This document shows, piece after piece, positions 1 to 5,748 of a DNA stretch of 6,898 bases. Numbering within the stretch: position 1 is the stretch's first letter; each line of letters opens with the position of its first letter. The stretch comes from Collinsella aerofaciens (GTDB taxonomy: Bacteria > Actinomycetota > Coriobacteriia > Coriobacteriales > Coriobacteriaceae). A program made the position numbers and the translations under genes. The stretch is from NCBI GenBank assembly GCA_905213725.1, contig CAJMJM010000099.1, positions 1 to 6,898 of the forward strand, read 5' to 3'. The notes below the pieces were generated by a model. The model made no database searches. It saw only the letters and a list, made by a program, of their open reading frames with translations, and was not told the origin of the DNA.

Positions 1-1
1 G

Positions 2-409
2 ATGGCGCCGACCGCCTCCGCCCGGCCGTCTGCCGAGCGTGCCTGGCCGTATATGCTCGCGTGGCCCGACCTGGGGCTTAACGGCAAGGAGCGTATGACG
101 GTCGATTCGCTGGCGCGCGCCGAGGTGCGCCGTTTTGCTGACGAGGATACGAGCGAGCGCGTGCGAAACGAGATGATGGGCGTGCTGGGCGAGCTACTGG
201 GTATTTCGCCCGAGCAGATGGAGGAGCTGCGCTCTGAGGATGGCCAGCGTCGTTTGCATGAGGGTATGAAAAAGTTCGAGGGCGAGGTTCAGGACGCCAT
301 CGATAAGATGATGGGCGGTCAGGGCGGTCCGCAGGGTGGGCCCCAGGGTGGTCCGATGCCGCATCCGCCGGTGGATCCGAGGCAGTTCCCCTTTTTCTCG
401 CAGAACTAA
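2..409 (+). CDS. Hypothetical protein with Gly-Gly-Pro-rich C-terminal tail, possibly 5'-truncated
   Basis: I do not recognise this protein. The visible reading frame gives 135 residues starting from an ATG at the second base of the window. The true start may lie upstream, because no ribosome binding site can be seen. Residues 30-104 are charged and look largely helical (many Glu, Arg and Met; 'GELLGISPEQMEEL' around 63-76). They are followed by a low-complexity tail with three GGP units (108-118), a Pro/His stretch and the end 'FPFFSQN'. No signal peptide, transmembrane segment or catalytic motif is visible. The gene lies 137 bp upstream of ruvC on the same strand. The ruvC promoter lies between them, so they are probably not co-transcribed from that promoter. 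It could be the C-terminal part of a larger regulator or chaperone-like protein, but that is a guess. Reality of the coding region is likely, since the frame is open to a clean TAA and has typical GC3-rich codons. Confidence 0.6.
   Translation: MAPTASARPSAERAWPYMLAWPDLGLNGKERMTVDSLARAEVRRFADEDTSERVRNEMMGVLGELLGISPEQMEELRSEDGQRRLHEGMKKFEGEVQDAIDKMMGGQGGPQGGPQGGPMPHPPVDPRQFPFFSQN
323..355 (+). repeat. In-frame GGP-Q tandem codon repeat
   Basis: Three successive Gly-Gly-Pro units separated by Gln encode residues 108-118 of the unknown upstream protein. The DNA units differ at third positions (ggcggtccg, ggtgggccc, ggtggtccg). This points to an established protein repeat and not a very recent DNA slippage. 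It probably forms a flexible tail. Confidence 0.7.
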
Positions 410-468
410 CTATGGGATAGGATTCGCTCCCAGCCCCGATACTTCAACTAAGCATCTCGGCCCCGTTG

Positions 469-477
469 TGTTATTCT
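469..477 (+). promoter_or_regulatory. Extended -10 promoter of ruvCAB
   Basis: TGT-TATTCT fits the extended -10 form TGn-TATnnT of the housekeeping sigma factor, with TATTCT at 472-477. No convincing -35 hexamer lies 15-18 bp upstream, which extended -10 promoters tolerate. The start of transcription would fall near 484, giving a leader of about 60 nt before the ruvC TTG. A similar extended element precedes fhs. The placement is inferred from sequence only. Confidence 0.55.
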
Positions 478-478
478 A

Positions 479-490
479 GAACAGACGTTC
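479..490 (+). promoter_or_regulatory. LexA/SOS operator (GAAC-N4-GTTC) at the ruvC promoter
   Basis: GAAC-AGAC-GTTC is a perfect inverted repeat with a 4-base spacer. It fits the core of the Gram-positive LexA box (CGAAC-RNRY-GTTYC): the spacer AGAC obeys RNRY, and the outer bases are A and G. It begins two bases after the -10 hexamer and spans the predicted transcription start, so bound LexA would block RNA polymerase. The genes behind it are ruvCAB, Holliday-junction genes belonging to the SOS regulon in several bacteria. The repeat is seen directly; control by LexA is inferred, and no lexA gene lies in this window. Confidence 0.75.
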
Positions 491-533
491 GTGAATGATG
501 CGCGGGGCCTTGCCTTGTGCTGTGCTGGTGACG

Positions 534-542
534 AGGGGAGGT
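534..542 (+). promoter_or_regulatory. Ribosome binding site fixing the ruvC TTG start
   Basis: AGGGGAGGT is a strong Shine-Dalgarno match. GGAGG (537-541) ends 5 nt before the TTG at 547. It selects this non-ATG start, which places the first catalytic aspartate at residue 7, as in E. coli RuvC. Confidence 0.8.
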
Positions 543-546
543 TGGC

Positions 547-1068
547 TTGGTTATCTTGGGTATCGACCCCGGTTTGGCCCATACGGGTTGGGGGATTATC
601 GAGGAGCGGCGCGGCGAGGTTCGCTGCCGTGCCTACGGCTGCATCGAGACCAGTGCCGGAAGTCCGCTCGCGGTGCGCCTGTCGCATATCGCCCGCGACC
701 TCAAGGGTGTCGTGGAGCGTTATCGACCCGATACCGCTGCTATCGAGAGCATTTACTTTGGTGCTAACGTTCGCTCGGCAATTCCTACGGCGCATGCCCG
801 CGGGGCTGCACTCGTGGCGCTGTCGGAATGCGCGCTCGAGATTGGCGAATACACGCCCATGCAGATCAAGCAGGCTGTGGTGGGCACCGGCGCCGCGGAC
901 AAGCGGCAGGTCGCCTACATGGTACGCACGCTAACGCAGCTCGACCACGACCCGCATCCCGACCATGCCGCCGATGCCCTGGCTTGCGCCATCTGCCACG
1001 TAAACCTCAGCCGCACCCGCGCCCTTACCGGTGGCGAGTTCTATCAACAGAGAGGAACCGGATACTGA
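547..1068 (+). CDS. ruvC: Crossover junction endodeoxyribonuclease RuvC
   Basis: RuvC is the dimeric Holliday-junction resolvase. It makes paired nicks in four-way DNA junctions during recombinational repair, acting with the RuvAB motor in the cytoplasm. The 173-residue product matches the family length and has an RNase H-like fold. Visible active-site residues are D7 in 'GIDPG', E67 in 'AAIESIYFG', and H140 and D143 in 'DHAADALA'. The third position is His where E. coli has Asp138; the Thermus thermophilus enzyme also has His there, so this is a known variant and not a defect. The TTG start is supported by the strong Shine-Dalgarno sequence at 534-542. This is the first gene of ruvCAB, behind a promoter with a LexA-type operator. 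Its TGA overlaps the ruvA ATG by one base (TGATG), indicating translational coupling. Confidence 0.96.
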   Translation: MVILGIDPGLAHTGWGIIEERRGEVRCRAYGCIETSAGSPLAVRLSHIARDLKGVVERYRPDTAAIESIYFGANVRSAIPTAHARGAALVALSECALEIGEYTPMQIKQAVVGTGAADKRQVAYMVRTLTQLDHDPHPDHAADALACAICHVNLSRTRALTGGEFYQQRGTGY

Positions 1069-1688
1069 TGATCTCCCAGCTCCACGGAACGCTTGTCGAG
1101 GCCACGATGAGCTCTGCTGTCGTCGATGTGTCGGGCGTTGGCTTTGAGCTCGGCATCTCGGGCAGCACTGCGGCCACGTTGCCGACGCCCGGCGGCGAGG
1201 TCCGCCTCTACACGCGTATGCAGGTGCGCGAGGACGCCATGACACTTTTCGGTTTTTCCTCAAAGGATGAGCGCACGATGTTCGACCGGCTCGTGTCCGT
1301 TTCGGGCGTTGGCCCGCGCCTGGCGCTCGCCGTGCTTTCCACCTATACCGTGGGGCAGCTGTATTCGCTGGTGATGGCCGAGGACGACAAGGGCATGGCC
1401 AAGGTACCCGGTGTGGGCAAAAAGACAGCTCAGCGCCTGATCCTGGAACTCAAGAGCACCTTTGCCAAGGATAAGGGCTTTGTGCCGGTCGACGTGATTC
1501 CCGGCCAGGTTGCGATGCCGGTTCCCGCCGCCGCTCCTTCGGCGATCGATGATGCCCGTGCGGCGCTCCTTTCCATGGGCTTTAGCCTGCAGGAGACCGA
1601 TGTTGCCCTGAGCGGGTATGATGGGCAGAATATGCGTGTCGAGGATCTGCTCGGCGCGGCGCTTAAGCGACTCGGAATGGATGCGTGA
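1068..1688 (+). CDS. ruvA: Holliday junction branch migration complex subunit RuvA
   Basis: RuvA binds the four-way junction as a tetramer and loads RuvB hexamers onto two opposite arms. The 206-residue product is close to the E. coli length of 203. It has the usual order: an N-terminal OB-fold domain (about 1-62), a middle domain with two helix-hairpin-helix DNA-binding motifs ('VSGVGPRLALAVL' about 78-90 and 'VPGVGKKTAQRL' about 113-124), a flexible Ala/Pro-rich linker (about 145-160), and a C-terminal UBA-like domain (about 160-204) that contacts RuvB. E55 and D56 correspond to the acidic pin that holds junction strands apart. The ATG at 1068 overlaps the ruvC stop by one base, and AGAGGA (1051-1056) can serve as ribosome binding site. 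Longer upstream extensions of the frame run through ruvC and are not credible. Confidence 0.96.
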   Translation: MISQLHGTLVEATMSSAVVDVSGVGFELGISGSTAATLPTPGGEVRLYTRMQVREDAMTLFGFSSKDERTMFDRLVSVSGVGPRLALAVLSTYTVGQLYSLVMAEDDKGMAKVPGVGKKTAQRLILELKSTFAKDKGFVPVDVIPGQVAMPVPAAAPSAIDDARAALLSMGFSLQETDVALSGYDGQNMRVEDLLGAALKRLGMDA

Positions 1689-2755
1689 TGTGGGAAGCCG
1701 ATGACTCTCAGGACCTGTGGGCGACGCCCGGCAACTCGCCGGCGGCATCCATGGCGCACGGCGAGCGCATGGTGGGCTCGGAGCTGACGGCCGAGGACCT
1801 CGATGTCGACCGCACTTTGCGCCCCCAGCGCCTGGACGATTACTGTGGTCAGGAGCACATCAAGCAGAGCCTGCGCGTGTTGATCGAAGCGGCGCAGAGC
1901 CGTGGCGAGACGCTCGACCACGTGATCTTCTCGGGTCCTCCGGGCCTGGGCAAGACCACGCTGGCCACCGTTATCGCCAACGAGCTGGGCGCTCAGATCA
2001 AGACCACGAGTGGCCCTGCCATCGCGCGCACGGGCGACCTGGCGGCCATCCTTACTAACTTGCAGCCGGGTGATGTGCTGTTTATCGACGAGATCCACCG
2101 CCTCAACCGTTCGGTCGAGGAGGTCCTGTACCCCGCGATGGAGGACTTTGCCCTCGATATCGTGATTGGCAAGGGTCCGGCGGCGCGCTCGATTCGCCTG
2201 GATATTCCCAAGTTTACGCTGGTAGCGGCAACGACCCGCTCAGGCATGTTGACCGGCCCGTTGCGCGACCGCTTTGGCATTTCGTATCGCCTGGATTACT
2301 ACACGGTCGAGGAGCTCGCGCAGATTGTGACGCGCTCGGCGACTATCCTGGGCGTGACGATCGACCATCCCAGTGCACTCGAGATCGGCTCGCGTTCGCG
2401 CGGCACGCCACGTCTTGCCAACCGTCTGCTCAAGCGCGTGCGCGATTACGCACAGGTGCGTGGCAGCGGCCCTATCGAGCTCGATATCTGCCGCCAGGCG
2501 CTCGAGTTCTTCGAGATCGACGAGCTCGGTCTGGACTGGATGGATATTCGTATCTTGGAGACGCTTGCCAAGACGTTCTCCGGCCGTGCTGTAGGACTTA
2601 CGACCCTTGCCAGTGCGGTGGGCGAGGACCCGGGCACGCTCGAGGATGTCTATGAGCCCTATTTGCTGCAGTGCGGGTTGATGATTCGTACGCCGCAGGG
2701 CCGTCAGGCAACCCTTCGCACCTTTGAGCACCTGGGGAGTGAACCTACCGTTTAG
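1688..2755 (+). CDS. ruvB: Holliday junction branch migration DNA helicase RuvB
   Basis: RuvB is the AAA+ ATPase that pumps DNA through the RuvA-bound Holliday junction. Starting at the ATG at 1688, the product has 355 residues. Visible motifs are Walker A 'GPPGLGKTT' (83-91), Walker B 'FIDEIH' (132-137), sensor 1 'AATTR' (180-184), the arginine-finger region 'GPLRDRFG' (190-197), sensor 2 'RGTPRLANRL' (238-247), and a C-terminal winged-helix domain ending in 'RTPQGR' (334-339). The N-terminus is about 20 residues longer than in E. coli RuvB, with an acidic, Ala/Ser-rich lead before 'LRPQRLDDY'. An ATG at 1751 could give a shorter form. The chosen ATG shares one base with the ruvA TGA, repeating the ruvC-ruvA junction; a GTG at 1685 is the alternative. 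No clear Shine-Dalgarno lies in front, so coupling to ruvA translation is likely. It is the last gene of the operon. Confidence 0.96.
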   Translation: MWEADDSQDLWATPGNSPAASMAHGERMVGSELTAEDLDVDRTLRPQRLDDYCGQEHIKQSLRVLIEAAQSRGETLDHVIFSGPPGLGKTTLATVIANELGAQIKTTSGPAIARTGDLAAILTNLQPGDVLFIDEIHRLNRSVEEVLYPAMEDFALDIVIGKGPAARSIRLDIPKFTLVAATTRSGMLTGPLRDRFGISYRLDYYTVEELAQIVTRSATILGVTIDHPSALEIGSRSRGTPRLANRLLKRVRDYAQVRGSGPIELDICRQALEFFEIDELGLDWMDIRILETLAKTFSGRAVGLTTLASAVGEDPGTLEDVYEPYLLQCGLMIRTPQGRQATLRTFEHLGSEPTV

Positions 2756-2832
2756 GGCGCTTTGTTTTGGCGGGCTGTTGGGCTATCGCTGGGCATCGGG
2801 TAAACATATCGCCGTTCATCGGTTATGGGCGT

Positions 2833-2859
2833 TTTACTATTGCGCGCCCGTGCTATGCT
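2833..2859 (+). promoter_or_regulatory. Predicted promoter of fhs (extended -10)
   Basis: TGC-TATGCT (2851-2859) is an extended -10 element. TTTACT (2833-2838) matches four of six -35 positions, but the 15-bp spacer is short, so the extended -10 probably carries most of the recognition. Transcription would begin near 2866, leaving a leader of about 34 nt. The rest of the 2756-2899 gap holds no clear terminator for ruvB and no gene; it contains only a minor direct repeat, CATCGG (2794 and 2817). Confidence 0.5.
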
Positions 2860-2864
2860 GAATT

Positions 2865-2895
2865 GGTCTTTTTCTCATTCGGTAACGAAAGGACC
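2865..2895 (+). other. Possible leader hairpin covering the fhs ribosome binding site
   Basis: TTCG (2878-2881) and CGAA (2886-2889) pair across a GTAA loop, a GNRA-type tetraloop. GGTC (2865-2868) can pair with GACC (2892-2895) just outside it. The likely Shine-Dalgarno AAAGGA (2888-2893) falls inside this structure, which would begin at about the predicted first transcribed base. The stems are short and separated by an asymmetric internal loop, so a regulatory role is only a possibility. Confidence 0.3.
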
Positions 2896-2899
2896 GCCC

Positions 2900-4567
2900 A
2901 TGCCTACTGACATCGAAATCGCACGTTCTGTCACGCCACTGCCTATTACCGAGGTGGCCAAGAACGCCGGCGTCGACGTTAAGCACCTTATTCCGTACGG
3001 CTTCGACAAGGCTAAGGTCGACTATTCACTGCTCAACGAGCCGACTGATCACCACGCCAAGCTCGTCCTCGTGACCGCTATCAACCCAACGCCCGCGGGC
3101 GAGGGCAAGACCACCACGCCCATCGGTCTGGCCGACGGCCTGCGTCGTCGCGGCGTCAAGAGTGCCGTTGCCCTGCGCGAGCCTTCGCTCGGCCCCGTCT
3201 TTGGCGTTAAGGGCGGTGCTGCCGGCGGCGGCTGGGCTCAGGTCATCCCCATGGAGGATATCAACCTGCACTTTACCGGCGACTTCCACGCTATCGGTGC
3301 CGCCAATAACCTGCTGGCCGCCATGCTTGATAACCACATCCAGCAGGGCAATCAGCTCGGTATTGACGTTAAACGCATCACTTGGAAGCGCGTCGTCGAT
3401 ATGAACGACCGTCAACTGCGCCACGTCATTGACGGCATTGGCGGCAAGGCCCAGGGAGTGCCGCGCGAGGATGGCTTCGACATCACTGTTGCCTCCGAGG
3501 TCATGGCAATCCTGTGCCTGTCCACGAGTATCAACGACCTCAAGGAACGCCTGGGCGAGATTGTCGTCGGTTACAGCTTTGCCGGCGAGCCCGTCCGCGC
3601 CCGTGACCTTAAGGCTCAGGGTGCCATGGCGGCCCTGCTCAAGGACGCGCTCAAGCCCAACCTGGTGCAAACGCTCGAGGGCACGCCCGCGTTTGTCCAC
3701 GGCGGTCCCTTCGCCAACATTGCCCACGGCTGCAACTCTATCATGGCCACCCGCATGGCCATGCGCTTTGGCGATGTCGCCATTACCGAGGCCGGCTTCG
3801 GTGCCGATCTGGGCGCTGAGAAATTCCTCGACATCAAGTGCCGCATGACGGGCGTTCGCCCCAGCGCCGTCGTGATTGTCGCCACCGCCCGCGCGCTTAA
3901 GTACAACGGCGGCGTCGCCAAGGCCGATCTCAACGAGGAGAACCTCGAAGCACTCAAGGCCGGTATGCCCAATCTGCTGCGTCACGTCGACAACATCCAG
4001 AACGTTTATGGTCTGCCCTGCGTGGTCGCCATCAACCGCTTCCCGACGGACACCGAGGCTGAGCTTGCACTCATCGAGTCCGAGTGCCAGAAGCTCGGCG
4101 TCATCGTTAATCTTTCCGAGGTCTGTGCCAAGGGCGGCGAGGGCGCGCTCGAGCTGGCCGATGAGGTCATGCGCCTGATTGAGCAGCCGAGCGAGCTCAA
4201 GTTTGCCTACGAGGACGGCGCCGATGTTGCCGACGCTCTCGAGGCCGTTGCCACCAAGGTTTATCGCGCCGATGGCGTCGACTTTACGCCGGCTGCCAAG
4301 CGTCAGCTCGCTGAGCTGCGCGAGAACGGCTTTGGTAACCTGCCGGTGTGCGTCGCCAAGACGCAGTACAGCTTTAGCGACAACGCCAAGGCACTGGGCG
4401 CTCCCGAGGGCTTCCGCATCACCGTGCGCGAACTCAAGGTTTCCGCCGGCGCCCACTTTGTAGTCGCGCTGACCGGCAGCGTTCTGACCATGCCGGGCTT
4501 GCCCAAGGTTCCCGCGGCCGAGAATATCGACGTCGCTAACGACGGCAACATCACCGGCCTGTTCTAA
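2900..4567 (+). CDS. fhs: Formate-tetrahydrofolate ligase (10-formyl-THF synthetase)
   Basis: This enzyme joins formate to tetrahydrofolate using ATP, giving 10-formyl-THF for purine and formyl-Met-tRNA synthesis. In anaerobes it is also the folate-entry step of the Wood-Ljungdahl methyl branch. The 555-residue product matches the usual length of bacterial enzymes. Key features are the nucleotide-binding loop 'TPAGEGKTT' (64-72), the first family signature 'GVKGGAAGGGW' (102-112), the conserved 'MEDINLHFTGDFHAI' (118-132), and the second signature 'VATARALKYNGG' (327-338). W112, where Tyr is usual, and A330, where Ile/Val is usual, are mild deviations. The open frame extends to 2825, but that region holds the promoter. 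The ATG at 2900 has AAAGGA 6 nt upstream and gives the typical family N-terminus, so I chose it. The gene has its own promoter and a strong terminator, so it is probably monocistronic. No neighbouring folate or acetogenesis genes are visible. Confidence 0.96.
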   Translation: MPTDIEIARSVTPLPITEVAKNAGVDVKHLIPYGFDKAKVDYSLLNEPTDHHAKLVLVTAINPTPAGEGKTTTPIGLADGLRRRGVKSAVALREPSLGPVFGVKGGAAGGGWAQVIPMEDINLHFTGDFHAIGAANNLLAAMLDNHIQQGNQLGIDVKRITWKRVVDMNDRQLRHVIDGIGGKAQGVPREDGFDITVASEVMAILCLSTSINDLKERLGEIVVGYSFAGEPVRARDLKAQGAMAALLKDALKPNLVQTLEGTPAFVHGGPFANIAHGCNSIMATRMAMRFGDVAITEAGFGADLGAEKFLDIKCRMTGVRPSAVVIVATARALKYNGGVAKADLNEENLEALKAGMPNLLRHVDNIQNVYGLPCVVAINRFPTDTEAELALIESECQKLGVIVNLSEVCAKGGEGALELADEVMRLIEQPSELKFAYEDGADVADALEAVATKVYRADGVDFTPAAKRQLAELRENGFGNLPVCVAKTQYSFSDNAKALGAPEGFRITVRELKVSAGAHFVVALTGSVLTMPGLPKVPAAENIDVANDGNITGLF

Positions 4568-4592
4568 GCCTGCTGTTCATAGCTGCTAGTCC

Positions 4593-4628
4593 GCCCCGCC
4601 GTGCCCACAAGGCCCGGCGGGGCTTTTT
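4593..4628 (+). terminator. Rho-independent terminator of fhs
   Basis: GCCCCGCCG (4593-4601) pairs perfectly with CGGCGGGGC (4615-4623) as a 9-bp GC-rich stem. A T/C mismatch and three further pairs close a CACAA loop, and TTTTT (4624-4628) follows directly. It starts 25 bp after the fhs stop codon. This is a textbook intrinsic terminator on the plus strand. Confidence 0.93.
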
Positions 4629-4638
4629 GATCCTTAGG

Positions 4639-4695
4639 CCCGCGCATGTCTTGTAGATACCGACGGACTCTGCCCATCATAGGCTTTTGCGCGGG
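4639..4695. repeat. Spaced 8-bp inverted repeat before the membrane-protein gene
   Basis: CCCGCGCA (4639-4646) and TGCGCGGG (4688-4695) are perfect inverted copies separated by 41 bp. The right arm ends directly against the candidate -10 TAGAAT. It could be an operator pair or chance in GC-rich DNA. The region between the fhs terminator and the next gene otherwise contains no gene that I can see. Confidence 0.4.
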
Positions 4696-4701
4696 TAGAA
4701 T
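4696..4701 (+). promoter_or_regulatory. Candidate -10 element for the membrane-protein gene
   Basis: TAGAAT lies 45 bp upstream of the ATG at 4747, downstream of the fhs terminator, so a promoter is needed in this interval. No good -35 hexamer or TG extension accompanies it, so the exact site is uncertain. Confidence 0.35.
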
Positions 4702-4746
4702 GCATGGATAACTTGATGCTTACAGGCGACGGAAGGGAATCGTTGC

Positions 4747-5736
4747 ATGGATCAGGACAAAACAACCGTGATGGGCGGCTACGGTTCCGCGCAGGCTGGC
4801 GATAACGCCGATGCGACCCGCGTTGTTCCCAACCCCGGTTATACCGACCCCGCCGCGACGCAGCCTTCTGCCGAGCCCACCCGGGTTATGGGCTATGGCG
4901 ACACAGCGCAGGATTCTTACGCTGCATCCTCGCAAGGCCCCTATGGCAACGCAGCTCCGGATCCGTTTGATTACCCGCCGCAGGATTCTTATGCTGCCTC
5001 GACGCCGAATCCCTATGACAACCTGCCGCAGAATCCCATTCCGCAGCCTCAGCAGACGACGTATATGCCTCGCACGGCGCAGCCTCGCTACGAGTCGCAC
5101 GAGCCGTATCGCGAGTACCCCAAGTCGATTCCGCAATATGGCGAGGACGAGGAGAAGGGACCGTCGCGTTCGTCGAGCGTGATCAAGAAGATCCTCATCG
5201 TGCTGGCGATTTTCTTTGCGCTGTCGGTTGTGTTTGCCATCGTGTCGGGCATGCTCAACAAGCGAGGGAGTTCAACGGCCGATACCGCTGCCGAACAAAC
5301 CGAGTTCGCCTCGTCTAGCACCGTCGATCTGACCGATATCCCGGGACAGTACTGGTCCAACGCCAAGAAGCTCCTCAAGTCGCGCGGAGCCGACCTTTCG
5401 AACGCCGTGATCCTGGCCGACGATGGCTCAACGCCCGTCATCGATTCCAACTGGGTTGTTACGAATGCCTACTATAACGACAACGGCAACCTGGAGATTC
5501 AGCTCACGCACAAGAACAGCTATGGCAATTCGTCCGGTGGCCAAAGCGGTACCGACAGCTCGAGCTCCAACACGCTGGAGGACCTGAGCAACAAGGCGCA
5601 GGAATTGGGAGACAAGGCGCAAGAGCTGGGCGATACAGCCCAAAACCTCGGCGATACTGCTCAGAATCTGGGCGGCATGGCGACGGATGCCTGGAACGCC
5701 CTGCAAAACGGCATCTCGGGCGCGCAGGGAAACTAG
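4747..5736 (+). CDS. Single-pass membrane protein with divergent PASTA-like extracellular domain
   Basis: The 329-residue product has no function that I recognise. Residues 1-140 are cytoplasmic-looking, low-complexity and rich in Pro, Tyr, Gln, Asp and Ser. They include three short Thr motifs (TTVM at 6, TRVV at 24, TRVM at 45) and the segment QDSYAAS twice (55 and 79). A basic patch (KK at 147-148) precedes one transmembrane helix at about 149-170, followed by NKR, so the N-terminus is probably inside. Residues 193-257 ('DIPGQYWSNAKKLLKSRGA...') resemble a PASTA domain, the type found outside the cell in PknB-like kinases and penicillin-binding proteins. No kinase or transpeptidase domain is present. 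The C-terminus has a Ser/Gly linker (about 256-275) and then heptads (283-310). GGAAGGG (4731-4737) lies 9 nt before the ATG. The gene follows a terminator and converges with the CDF gene, so it is probably transcribed alone. A link to cell-wall sensing is only suggested. Confidence 0.85.
   Translation: MDQDKTTVMGGYGSAQAGDNADATRVVPNPGYTDPAATQPSAEPTRVMGYGDTAQDSYAASSQGPYGNAAPDPFDYPPQDSYAASTPNPYDNLPQNPIPQPQQTTYMPRTAQPRYESHEPYREYPKSIPQYGEDEEKGPSRSSSVIKKILIVLAIFFALSVVFAIVSGMLNKRGSSTADTAAEQTEFASSSTVDLTDIPGQYWSNAKKLLKSRGADLSNAVILADDGSTPVIDSNWVVTNAYYNDNGNLEIQLTHKNSYGNSSGGQSGTDSSSSNTLEDLSNKAQELGDKAQELGDTAQNLGDTAQNLGGMATDAWNALQNGISGAQGN
4909..5001 (+). repeat. Duplicated QDSYAAS segment in the cytoplasmic tail
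   Basis: The codons for QDSYAAS occur at 4909-4929 and 4981-5001, exactly 72 bp (24 residues) apart, and differ at only three bases. The surrounding Pro/Tyr/Asn-rich sequence is only loosely similar. This suggests internal duplication within the disordered N-terminal region. Confidence 0.65.
5593..5676 (+). repeat. Four tandem heptads at the C-terminus of the membrane protein
   Basis: Four consecutive 21-bp units encode KAQELGD, KAQELGD, TAQNLGD and TAQNLGG (residues 283-310). A looser unit, MATDAWN, follows. The period of seven with Ala and Leu at fixed positions predicts an amphipathic helix or coiled coil. Synonymous differences between units (for example gaattg and gagctg) suggest that the protein pattern is maintained by selection. 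Confidence 0.8.
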
Positions 5737-5748
5737 CTGTTAAGTGGG

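Noticed and set aside
828..1067. Upstream extension of ruvA
   Set aside because: These 80 codons are ruvC read in another frame. The family N-terminus begins at 1068.
2756..2832. Terminator or riboswitch between ruvB and fhs
   Set aside because: I found no stable stem followed by T-residues and no folate riboswitch-like structure. The predicted fhs leader starts only later, near 2866.
2825..2899. N-terminal extension of fhs from an ATG at 2825
   Set aside because: The 25 extra codons overlap the predicted promoter and leader and match nothing at the family N-terminus. The ATG at 2900 has a good ribosome binding site.
3026..4456. 476-codon open frame on the minus strand opposite fhs
   Set aside because: It lies entirely within fhs, in the register that stays open in high-GC genes. 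Its Gly/Ala/Val/Leu-rich product has no motif, and no promoter or ribosome binding site supports it.
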